Shown: one piece after another, positions 1 to 6,510 of the stretch
Position numbering within the stretch: the first letter of the stretch is position 1
Layout: every line of letters starts with the position of its first letter
From: Ignavibacteriaceae bacterium
GTDB taxonomy: Bacteria > Bacteroidota > Ignavibacteria > Ignavibacteriales > Ignavibacteriaceae
Reading direction: 5' to 3'
Assembly: GCA_025449775.1 (NCBI GenBank)
Contig: JANWIS010000121.1
Coordinates: forward strand, 1 to 6,662
Length of the DNA: 6,662 bases
Position numbers and translations under genes: made by a program
Notes under the pieces: model-generated
The model's database searches: none
The model's input: only the letters and a program-made list of their open reading frames with translations
What the model was told of the DNA's origin: nothing

Positions 1-482
1 TCATTCGGACACCAATTAACAGGCGCTTTCTTTCTGTACGCCAATCCTTTTTTGTAAAGTTGAAGAAAGAGCCATTGATTCCATTTGTAATATTCAGGTG
101 AGCAAGTCATCAATTCTGCATTCCAATCGTACATACATCCGATTCGTTTTAACTGCTCTTTAATATTTTTGATATTTTTTATTGTACTGTCCTGTGGATG
201 AATTCCAGTCTGGATCGCGTAATTCTCAGCAGGCAATCCGAAAGCATCATAACCCATCGGTTCAAAAACATTCCAGCCGTTCAATCTTTTGTAACGTGCC
301 CAAGAATCGGAAGGTCCATAGTGATACCAATGTCCAGTGTGGAGATTTGAACCTGACGGATACAAGAACATATTCAAGTGATAGAGTTTTTTATTGAGGT
401 TTGAAAAATTAGTTTTATAAACCTGTTTTTCTTCCCAATACTTCTGCCATTTGGATTCTATTTCGGTGTGCGGAAATTTCAT
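1..482 (-). CDS. leuS: Leucyl-tRNA synthetase, N-terminal part (runs off window)
   Basis: This is the first 160 codons of a class I aminoacyl-tRNA synthetase that charges tRNA-Leu with leucine in the cytoplasm. The frame is open from an ATG at 482-480 to the window edge, so the C-terminal part (most of the catalytic, editing and anticodon-binding regions) is missing from view. The protein starts MKFPHTEIESKWQKYW. The class I signature is YPSGSNLHTGHWYHY, with the HxGH motif at residues 48-51. It is followed by the LeuRS-typical PMGYDAFGLPAENYA at 75-89 and by NWCPN at 156-160, where the zinc-binding insertion normally begins. HTGHWYHYGPSDSWARY differs from the E. coli form, and I recall it as the Bacteroidota/Ignavibacteria flavour. 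No Shine-Dalgarno sequence precedes the start; the leader is AT-rich. It is divergent from the LD-carboxypeptidase gene, with a hairpin 143 bases upstream of its start that may control it. Confidence 0.96.
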   Translation of the reverse strand, partial: MKFPHTEIESKWQKYWEEKQVYKTNFSNLNKKLYHLNMFLYPSGSNLHTGHWYHYGPSDSWARYKRLNGWNVFEPMGYDAFGLPAENYAIQTGIHPQDSTIKNIKNIKEQLKRIGCMYDWNAELMTCSPEYYKWNQWLFLQLYKKGLAYRKKAPVNWCPN

Positions 483-607
483 TAATATTTCGTTTTTCTA
501 AAAAAATGAAGACAAATTTACCCAAAAGGGGAGGGATTTCAAATTTGATCTGGGGTTGAACCTGGCTCTTGAGTAAAATTACAAGTTAAAAAGTGATTAG
601 AAGTTGA

Positions 608-693
608 AAAAATAAAAAATAAAAAAGCCCCGACTGCAGAAAGCTGATATCACGGGTGGCACAATACCAACTCTCTTTTTTTGCAGCGAGGCT
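608..693 (-). terminator. Long hairpin plus U-tract in the leuS leader: attenuator or small-RNA terminator
   Basis: Read leftward, the arm AGCCTCGCTGCA (693-682) pairs with TGCAGTCGGGGCT (638-626). This gives 12 base pairs with one bulged U and one G-U pair, followed at once by TTTTTTATTTTTTATTTTTT. That is the layout of an intrinsic terminator on the minus strand. The closing loop is about 43 nt, much longer than a simple terminator, and contains a smaller hairpin (TGGTA/TGCCA, 669-657). Only leuS lies downstream, with its ATG 143 bases further on. It could therefore be a transcription attenuator in the leuS mRNA leader, or the end of a short independent minus-strand RNA. I do not recognise it as a named riboswitch class. 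On the plus strand the U-tract is missing, so it is unlikely to act rightward. Confidence 0.6.
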
Positions 694-812
694 ATTTAAA
701 TGTGGTCAGCAATTATTTTTCACAACCAAAAACATAAATTCAACCGATCATCTTTTCACACCAAAAATTTAGTTCGTACAATTCAGGTGTTTTTTAACAT
801 GCTTTTGTCTGC

Positions 813-842
813 TTGATGTTACAGATGATTATGATATTTTTG
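813..842 (+). promoter_or_regulatory. Possible Bacteroidota-type promoter for the S66 peptidase gene
   Basis: TATTTTTG at 835-842 matches the Bacteroidota -7 box TAnnTTTG exactly. A TTG at 813-815, inside CTTG, lies 19 bases upstream, close to the expected -33 element TTTG. Transcription would start about 30 bases ahead of the GTG start at 877. In AT-rich DNA such a match can occur by chance, so this is only a candidate. Confidence 0.3.
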
Positions 843-876
843 CAGAGATATAAAATCAAAAGTTTATCCAATTTTA

Positions 877-1926
877 GTGAAACGCAGAAACTTCATAAAA
901 ACAGTCTCAACAGCCGCAATAGCTGCATCAGTTCCAACATCATCAATTAATAATGAACTAAGTCCTCCCGTTAAAAAACTTTTAAAGCCGGTCAGGTTGA
1001 ATAAAGGAGATACAATTGCGCTTGTAACTCCGGGCAGTTACATCACAGAAGCCGAAAAGCAGGAGTCTGTTAACAATCTTCGGAATCTTGGATTTAATGT
1101 TACATACTCTGATAAATTGATGCAGAAGAATGGTTACTTCTCTGCACAAGATGAAGATCGTGCAGCAGATTTGAATGAAATGTTTGAGAGAAATGATGTG
1201 CATGGAATAATTTGTGCCCGTGGTGGATATGGCTGTGCCAGAATTCTTCCTTATCTCGATTACAAATTAATCCGTGAAAACCCGAAACCGTTTATCGGCT
1301 TTAGCGATGTTACAGCTTTACATTACTCACTTTTTAAAAACAGCAGCCTTATTACTTTCCATGGACCGATTGCTATTTCAACATTCAGCCGATTCAGTAC
1401 CGCTTGTTTTAATAAAGTTTTGCTTGAGCCAGTAAGCGGTTTTGAATTGGTGAATTCTGTTAGCAGCAATAATTATAATCCGTATGGAATAGCTACAATA
1501 ACTGATGGCATTGCTAAAGGAGAACTTATTGGAGGGAATTTAACACTTGCTGTTTCACTTATCGGAACTGATTATGATATTGATTACTCGGGTAAAATAA
1601 TTTACTTAGAAGAATTTCTTGAAGAGCCGTATCGTGTTGATAGAATGCTAACTCAGTTACTTCAAGCAGGCAAATTTAAGAATGCAGCCGGAATTGCGCT
1701 CGGAGTTTTTAAACTCTGTGAACCAAACAAATCAAATCCGGCTTTCATAAAATCTTTCTCCTTGATGGAAGTATTAAAAGAAAGGCTTGGCAATCTTGGA
1801 ATTCCTGTGGTTTACGGGCTGTCTTTCGGGCATGTAGTCGATAAATTTACTTTACCATTCGGTATTAAAGCAGAGCTAAATACAATCACTAACCAACTGA
1901 AATTGTTGGAACCTGGAGTATTGTAG
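877..1926 (+). CDS. LD-carboxypeptidase (peptidase family S66) with twin-arginine signal
   Basis: This is a 349-residue serine peptidase of family S66 (LdcA/MccF type). Characterised LdcA members cleave the L,D bond that removes the terminal D-Ala from murein tetrapeptide; MccF members inactivate microcin C-like compounds. Family landmarks are in order: KGDTIALVTPGS (43-54), ARGGYG (114-119), GFSD with nucleophile Ser143, GELIGGNL (215-222), YLEE with probable catalytic Glu245, and GLSFGHV with probable catalytic His319. All three catalytic residues are present. The N-terminus MKRRNFIKTVSTAAIAAS fits a Tat signal (RRxFIK), followed by a short, weakly hydrophobic stretch, so export of the folded enzyme is inferred. 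The GTG start is chosen because it places the RR motif at residues 3-4 and no better upstream start is seen; there is no Shine-Dalgarno site. The gene stands 138 bases before the next gene. I am sure of the family and less sure of the substrate. Confidence 0.93.
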   Translation: MKRRNFIKTVSTAAIAASVPTSSINNELSPPVKKLLKPVRLNKGDTIALVTPGSYITEAEKQESVNNLRNLGFNVTYSDKLMQKNGYFSAQDEDRAADLNEMFERNDVHGIICARGGYGCARILPYLDYKLIRENPKPFIGFSDVTALHYSLFKNSSLITFHGPIAISTFSRFSTACFNKVLLEPVSGFELVNSVSSNNYNPYGIATITDGIAKGELIGGNLTLAVSLIGTDYDIDYSGKIIYLEEFLEEPYRVDRMLTQLLQAGKFKNAAGIALGVFKLCEPNKSNPAFIKSFSLMEVLKERLGNLGIPVVYGLSFGHVVDKFTLPFGIKAELNTITNQLKLLEPGVL

Positions 1927-2055
1927 CTCAAAAATTAAATTCCACATTTACTCAATCTTTCATTTCATTTCAATATAAGTTTTAAAATTGCGGTTAATAA
2001 TTCAACTTTATTTTTATCACATACTGGTTTAGCTTTACATATTGTTTAATTCGAT

Positions 2056-2060
2056 AGAGG
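2056..2060 (+). promoter_or_regulatory. Shine-Dalgarno site of the lipoprotein gene
   Basis: AGAGG lies 4 bases ahead of the ATG at 2065 and 10 bases ahead of a second in-frame ATG at 2071. The spacing does not settle the choice. The second start would shorten the protein by two residues and leave the signal peptide intact. Confidence 0.5.
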
Positions 2061-2064
2061 ATAA

Positions 2065-2613
2065 ATGTTAATGACGATAAAAAATTTTCTTTTGATATTT
2101 ATACTGACCATCTTTGCACAGGGATGTCTTGTTTTTCATTCAGCTTCTTATGAAGTAAATGTTGATTCTGATCTGTCCGGAAAGGTTGAAGTTAATATAA
2201 AAGATATCAGGTCCGATGCAATGAATTCATCGGAGTTGAGTGAGGATAAGAACCAGTTATTTCAACATATGCTGAAGAGCGATGAATTTATCGAACAGAT
2301 GAAGGCTGAAGGAAAAAATATTTTCGATCGTAACCTTTTTGTAAGCGGAGGAAAATTAATCGGAACCGTACAATATACTTTTGATGATATTTCAAAAGTG
2401 GAAGGAATAGTTTATGAAGAACCATTTTATTTTCTAACTCTAGGACTTGAAGACAGTGTTATTTCAACCAACGGGGAAATTGTTTTATCAGAAAATCATA
2501 AAAGAATTATGTGGGATAATTCAGTAAAGACTCTGAAATTTGAAATGTTCAGCGCAAATGTGGAAAATTCCAGCCTGGTTGAGTTGAGCAAATATCTTGA
2601 AGAAGAAAAATAA
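2065..2613 (+). CDS. Putative lipoprotein of unknown function, coupled to priA
   Basis: This is a 182-residue protein that I do not recognise. The N-terminus is a lipoprotein-type signal: a short charged start with Lys6, a hydrophobic run FLLIFILTIFA (8-18), then AQGC with the probable lipidated Cys21. The mature part is acidic and polar. An early segment with alternating hydrophobic residues (YEVNVDSDLSGKVEVNIKD, 29-47) suggests beta strands. A helical, charged middle (about 56-86) is followed by more strand-like segments (about 90-165) and a Glu/Lys-rich tail. It has no recognisable catalytic motif and no further membrane segment. It is probably anchored in the envelope facing the periplasm; this is inferred from the signal. 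Its TAA stop is followed directly by the priA ATG, so the two are almost certainly co-transcribed and perhaps translationally coupled. A link to PriA function is not implied by the sequence. The start could be ATG 2065 or 2071. Confidence 0.85.
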   Translation: MLMTIKNFLLIFILTIFAQGCLVFHSASYEVNVDSDLSGKVEVNIKDIRSDAMNSSELSEDKNQLFQHMLKSDEFIEQMKAEGKNIFDRNLFVSGGKLIGTVQYTFDDISKVEGIVYEEPFYFLTLGLEDSVISTNGEIVLSENHKRIMWDNSVKTLKFEMFSANVENSSLVELSKYLEEEK

Positions 2614-5079
2614 ATGTATGTTGAGATAGTTTTCCCTTTACCATTTCGAAAAGCTTTTACATACCTCGTACCAAAAGAACTCGAAAGTCAAGCAAAAATT
2701 GGGGTGAGAGCCGTTGTTCCTTTCGGCAAGCGTACACTTACAGGATTTATAATTAATAAGCCTCAATCCGTTTCACTCAAAGAAAAAATAAAATTAATAA
2801 CCGATATAATTGATGAGCTTCCGATAGTTGATAAAGATCGGTTTAAGTTTTATGAATGGCTTGCGGATTATTACTTATGTTCATTCGGCGAAGCATTAAA
2901 GCTTGCTGTTCCTTATGGCTCTGAAGTCGAGTCAAAAAGAAAAATTATTTCCGACCAGCAGGCTTGCCTTCAACTTTTTACAAAAGAAAAAAATAAAACA
3001 TCGACTAGAGCAGTTATTCTTAAGACGCTTGCTCAAAAACAGGAAATGAGTTTTTCCCGGCTCCAAAAATCTGTCAGGAAGAAAAATATTTATTCAATTC
3101 TCAGAACACTTCAGGAACAGGGACTTGTTACAATTCTCGATACACTGCAGAGTGCAAAAGTAAAACCGAAAACAGTAAACTATGTTAAATTAAATAAACC
3201 TGTCAGTGAAGTTTATTCGATATTTCCGGAAGTTGAACGTCGTTCGCCGAAACAGGTTAAGGTATTGCTCGAATTGATTTCTGCAAAAGGCAAAGGTTTG
3301 CCCGTCGCTGAATTGCTTCACAAAACTTCTTCTTCAAAATCTTCACTCGATTCACTTTCCATTAAAGGAATCGTAAAATTATATGAACAGGAAATAGACA
3401 GGAAATATGTTGAGGTTTTTAAAGAAGAAAAGTTAGAATTAATTCTTTCAGAGAAACAGTCGGAAGTGACTAAAGAAGTTAGTGTTGAGATAGCAAATGA
3501 AAATTTCAAAACTTTTTTATTACACGGAGTAACCGGAAGCGGAAAAACCCAGGTTTACATCGAGCTGACTAAGAAAGTTCTTGAAAAGAAAAAAACTGCA
3601 TTGATACTTGTTCCTGAAATCTCACTTACACCGCAAATCACCTCAAGATTCTTTAATGTATTTGGAGATGAAGTTACAGTTTTACACAGCCGGATGTCTC
3701 CTGGAGAACGATATGATTCTTGGAGAAGAATCTTTAAAAGAAAATCATCTGTTGTGATCGGAGCAAGATCAGCACTTTTTGCACCGCTGAAAAATTTAGG
3801 ATTAATTGTAGTTGATGAAGAACACGATGCAAGTTATAAGCAGTCAGATATGACACCAAAATACAACGCCCGTGATTCGGCAATAATACTTGCAAGCGTT
3901 GTTAACTGTCCTGTTCTGTTGGGATCAGCTACTCCATCAGTTGAAAGTATGTATAATGCAAATACAGGTAAGTTCAAATTACTCAGACTTCCGGAACGGA
4001 TAGATAATGCAAAACTTCCTGTGATAACATTAGTCGATATAAATAAGGAAAGAAAAAAACAGCGGATGGAAAATATTTTTTCCAAAACTCTTCTTGACAA
4101 AGCAGAAGAAAGATTAAAACGGAATGAGGGTGTTATCATTTTACAGAACAGGAGAGGATTCTCAACGCAGCTTTATTGCACGGATTGCAGTGAAGTTGAA
4201 GTCTGTGATAATTGTTCTGTTCCGATGGTCTTCCATATCAATCAAAATAATATTCAATGTCATTATTGCGGATCAGTTAAAGATGTGCCGGCAACCTGTA
4301 CTCATTGCGGTTCAATTCGAATAAAATATTTTGGAGCCGGTACAGAAAGAGTTGAAGATGAACTTGAATTTTATTTTCCGAAAGCCAGGTTAAGCAGAAT
4401 TGATTCCGATTCAATAACAAAAAAATCTTCTCTCAGCAGATTACTTTTATCATTTGGTAATGGCGAAATTGATATACTTGTCGGAACCCAGATGGTTTCG
4501 AAAGGATTAGATTTTTCCCGTGTTACACTTGTCGGTGTTATTTCTGCTGAAACAACTTTATGGCTTCCTGATTTCCGTGCCGATGAAAGAACTTTCCAGT
4601 TGTTAACACAAGTTGCCGGAAGGGCAGGAAGAAGTAAAGCTCCGGGTGAAGTAATTATCCAGACACAAAATGAAAAACATTTTGCTCTGCAGATGGTGCT
4701 TAACAATAATTACAATGGATTTTACGAAAGAGAAATTGCTGACCGTGAAAAAATGGGTTTTCCACCTTTCACAAGAATTGCATTGATCGAAGCAAAGGAT
4801 CAAAACAATCAGAGAGCTAAAGGGGCGATTGCAGATTTTTATAATGAATTAAAAAAATACAACAAGTGGCTGAAAATATCTCCGCCATCACCAGCAATAA
4901 TTGCAAGACTTAAAAATCAATATCGTTACCAGATATTAATTAAATCTCCAAGGGAAACAGATGCCGGTGGAAAGATTTTAAGGAAAGCAATTATCGATTC
5001 TTTCACTGAGTTTAACAAAAAGTCCAGACACAAAGATGTGAGATTGATTTATGATGTCGATCCGCAGAGCGTGATTTGA
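2614..5079 (+). CDS. priA: Primosomal protein N', replication restart helicase PriA
   Basis: PriA recognises stalled replication forks, unwinds DNA 3' to 5' using ATP, and reloads the replicative helicase. The 821 residues contain every expected part. The N-terminal 3'-DNA-binding domain starts FPLPFRKAFTYLVP and continues to RAVVPFGKR (32-40). A long winged-helix/linker region covers about 110-280. Helicase lobe 1 has Walker A GVTGSGKT (305-312, Lys311), DEEH (401-404) and GSATPS (437-442). The zinc region has four CxxC pairs at Cys522/525, 531/534, 549/552 and 562/565, all intact. Helicase lobe 2 has NRRGF (512-516) on the edge of the zinc region, GTQMVSKGLDF (624-634) and QVAGRAGR (666-673). 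The C-terminal domain has MGFPPFTR (714-721). It is about 90 residues longer than E. coli PriA (732). Nearly all of the excess lies before Walker A, as in the longer Firmicutes and Bacteroidota forms. The ATG follows the preceding stop with no gap, and there is no Shine-Dalgarno site beyond what lies in the upstream gene. Confidence 0.98.
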   Translation: MYVEIVFPLPFRKAFTYLVPKELESQAKIGVRAVVPFGKRTLTGFIINKPQSVSLKEKIKLITDIIDELPIVDKDRFKFYEWLADYYLCSFGEALKLAVPYGSEVESKRKIISDQQACLQLFTKEKNKTSTRAVILKTLAQKQEMSFSRLQKSVRKKNIYSILRTLQEQGLVTILDTLQSAKVKPKTVNYVKLNKPVSEVYSIFPEVERRSPKQVKVLLELISAKGKGLPVAELLHKTSSSKSSLDSLSIKGIVKLYEQEIDRKYVEVFKEEKLELILSEKQSEVTKEVSVEIANENFKTFLLHGVTGSGKTQVYIELTKKVLEKKKTALILVPEISLTPQITSRFFNVFGDEVTVLHSRMSPGERYDSWRRIFKRKSSVVIGARSALFAPLKNLGLIVVDEEHDASYKQSDMTPKYNARDSAIILASVVNCPVLLGSATPSVESMYNANTGKFKLLRLPERIDNAKLPVITLVDINKERKKQRMENIFSKTLLDKAEERLKRNEGVIILQNRRGFSTQLYCTDCSEVEVCDNCSVPMVFHINQNNIQCHYCGSVKDVPATCTHCGSIRIKYFGAGTERVEDELEFYFPKARLSRIDSDSITKKSSLSRLLLSFGNGEIDILVGTQMVSKGLDFSRVTLVGVISAETTLWLPDFRADERTFQLLTQVAGRAGRSKAPGEVIIQTQNEKHFALQMVLNNNYNGFYEREIADREKMGFPPFTRIALIEAKDQNNQRAKGAIADFYNELKKYNKWLKISPPSPAIIARLKNQYRYQILIKSPRETDAGGKILRKAIIDSFTEFNKKSRHKDVRLIYDVDPQSVI

Positions 5080-5086
5080 AAATAAA

Positions 5087-5115
5087 AAAGCCGTCACTTA
5101 TTCAGAGACGGCTTT
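5087..5115. terminator. Bidirectional intrinsic terminator between priA and the T9SS gene
   Basis: AAAGCCGTC (5087-5095) and GACGGCTTT (5107-5115) form a perfect 9-bp stem around an 11-base loop. The leftward transcript continues with TTTTTTATTTTC, a good U-tract. The rightward transcript has only TTTAATAAA. The hairpin lies 8 bases after the priA stop and 22 bases past the end of the convergent gene, so it can serve both, and better for the leftward gene. Confidence 0.88.
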
Positions 5116-5136
5116 AATAAAAAGCTGAGTGAAAAA

Positions 5137-6495
5137 TTATTTACTCAGTATCATCTTCTTAACAGATGAAAAGCTCTTTCCGTTAACTCCTTCAGCGTCC
5201 AATCGATAAATGTAAACTCCGCTGTTCAATCCCGCTGCATTGAATGATATTTCATGTTCACCTAAAGACATATCTCCGTTAATTAACGTTGTAACTTCCT
5301 GTCCGAGAATATCATAAATCTTCAGCATTACTTTAGAATCTGCAGCTAAGCTGAAATTAATTTTTGTTGATGGGTTAAACGGATTCGGATAGTTCTGTTG
5401 TAATGCATATTCTATCGGTATTGTAACAACAGCTTCAACAACTGATGAGTAATCAAATGTACCATCAAAATCTATCTGCTTGAGACGATAATAATAAGTA
5501 CCGGCTTTCAGTTCGTTGTCGGAATAAGAATAATATTTCATTTCTGTAGTTGTCCCAAAACCATCAACAAATCCTATTGTCTCCCAATCGTTTTTATCAG
5601 TGCTTCTTTGAATATCAAATCCCTGGTTATTTAATTCAGTTGCAGTAATCCAGCTTAAGTTTACATCTGTTCCAAGTACTGAAGCAGCAAAAGATGTCAG
5701 CTCGACGGGAATGAATCCGGGGAAAGATCCGCCGTTGGTAACTGCAAATTGAATAAGTTCAAATAAAACATGATAAAAATTTCCATTTGTGAAGTAACGT
5801 GGATCCTGGAAGAGAGATAATGCAACGTAATGTGTATCAACAACTGCAACTGCAGCAACTGTATCAGCAACACCTCTTCCTGAATATCTGTAGAGGACTG
5901 TACTTGTTCCTAATGGCTGAACTCCATCTGGCCAGTAACCGCTGCCAACAGGAGTAGCAGTCATTGTCCGGACGTTACCAACATCAATACCAACGCCGAC
6001 GATAGAATTCTGACCCGTTAGAGTTCCGTTATCATTTCTGTAATTGAACATTAATAAATTCTGAGCTAATGGTAAATCTCTGGCTGCTGAAGTTGGACGT
6101 GAATAATTATAGGCATGATCTGCATTAATAAAAATAACAGCTCGCTTGTCCTGGGAAGTTCCGGAAGTTAACCAGCTCTTCAATGCTATTCTACCTGTAA
6201 GTCCGATATACCTGCAGATTAATGCATCGAAAGATGTTTCCTGAATTATTAATGATTTGTAACTGCTCAGGTTTGATAAAGTTGAATTTGAGTCAAAAGT
6301 CTGGCGGTCAAAATTGCTAAGCAATGCATACAGATTATCGAATAGTGTATCCTTATCTGCAAGACGCTTTGGCTGACTTGCTACAACCGTTGTGTCGTGA
6401 AACAATACAAGCACTTCATTTCCTCCTGAATCATTCTGTGCCTGAATATTACCGCAGATAAAAAGAGCAGTGAATAGTATCAGTATTTTTTTCAT
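5137..6495 (-). CDS. Secreted protein with T9SS type A C-terminal sorting domain
   Basis: This is a 452-residue protein exported by the Sec system and then by the type IX secretion system, to be released or anchored on the cell surface. Residues 1-20 (MKKILILFTALFICGNIQAQ) are a Sec signal peptide with probable cleavage after AQ or QA. Residues about 25-255 form a domain I cannot name. Strand-like stretches such as NEVLVLFHD (26-34), YKSLIIQET (79-87) and KRAVIFINAD (117-126) alternate with helices and suggest a flavodoxin- or amidotransferase-like alpha/beta fold; that is inference. Residues about 262-358 (PVELTSFAASV, LSWITATELNNQGFDIQRS) are a fibronectin-III-like module common in such proteins. 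Residues about 363-452 are the sorting domain: QNYPNPFNPSTKI, LKIYDILGQEV, LNSGVYIYRL, ending KKMILSK. The start is fixed by a strong Shine-Dalgarno site. It is convergent to priA with a shared terminator. Its substrate or ligand is unknown. Confidence 0.95.
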   Translation of the reverse strand: MKKILILFTALFICGNIQAQNDSGGNEVLVLFHDTTVVASQPKRLADKDTLFDNLYALLSNFDRQTFDSNSTLSNLSSYKSLIIQETSFDALICRYIGLTGRIALKSWLTSGTSQDKRAVIFINADHAYNYSRPTSAARDLPLAQNLLMFNYRNDNGTLTGQNSIVGVGIDVGNVRTMTATPVGSGYWPDGVQPLGTSTVLYRYSGRGVADTVAAVAVVDTHYVALSLFQDPRYFTNGNFYHVLFELIQFAVTNGGSFPGFIPVELTSFAASVLGTDVNLSWITATELNNQGFDIQRSTDKNDWETIGFVDGFGTTTEMKYYSYSDNELKAGTYYYRLKQIDFDGTFDYSSVVEAVVTIPIEYALQQNYPNPFNPSTKINFSLAADSKVMLKIYDILGQEVTTLINGDMSLGEHEISFNAAGLNSGVYIYRLDAEGVNGKSFSSVKKMILSK

Positions 6496-6502
6496 TTAGT
6501 AT

Positions 6503-6510
6503 CCTCCTTT
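6503..6510 (-). promoter_or_regulatory. Strong Shine-Dalgarno site of the T9SS gene
   Basis: AAAGGAGG on the minus strand lies 7 bases ahead of the ATG (6495-6493), an ideal anti-16S match and spacing. It is flanked by ATCCT/AGGAT (6515-6511 and 6505-6501), which could form a weak 5-bp hairpin covering part of the site. It is the only near-perfect ribosome site in the window. Confidence 0.85.

Larger units (their letters stand above)
483..876. other. Divergent intergenic region between leuS and the S66 peptidase gene
   Basis: This 394-base stretch holds no convincing protein gene on either strand. It must contain the leuS leader (leftward) and the promoter of the peptidase gene (rightward). 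Visible structure is a long hairpin with U-tract at 608-693 (leftward orientation), a possible TAnnTTTG-type promoter near 813-842 (rightward), a small palindrome TCAAATTTGA around 539-548, and a G/C-rich patch with CCCAAAAGGGG just before it. The rest is AT-rich with no further structure that I can support. Confidence 0.7.

Noticed and set aside
182..397. Rightward open frame of 71 codons
   Set aside because: It lies antisense within leuS, whose motifs are unmistakable; its translation has no recognisable features.
555..580. GGTTCAACC on the minus strand, resembling a tRNA T-arm
   Set aside because: No 5-bp stem around a 7-base loop, and no acceptor, D or anticodon arm nearby.
706..735. Minus-strand mini-ORF (MFLVVKNNC, stop) just before the leuS-leader hairpin, as a leader peptide
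   Set aside because: It has only one Leu codon, no ribosome site and no run of regulatory codons, so it does not look like a leucine attenuation peptide.
2800..3460. Possible novel insertion in PriA before the helicase core
   Set aside because: The extra length and the second winged-helix-like stretch (about 209-265) match the longer PriA form known from other phyla, so they are not unusual.
3834..4803. Several leftward and one rightward open frames of 66-111 codons
   Set aside because: All are shadows of the priA coding frame, with no ribosome sites and Ser/Phe-rich shadow-like translations.
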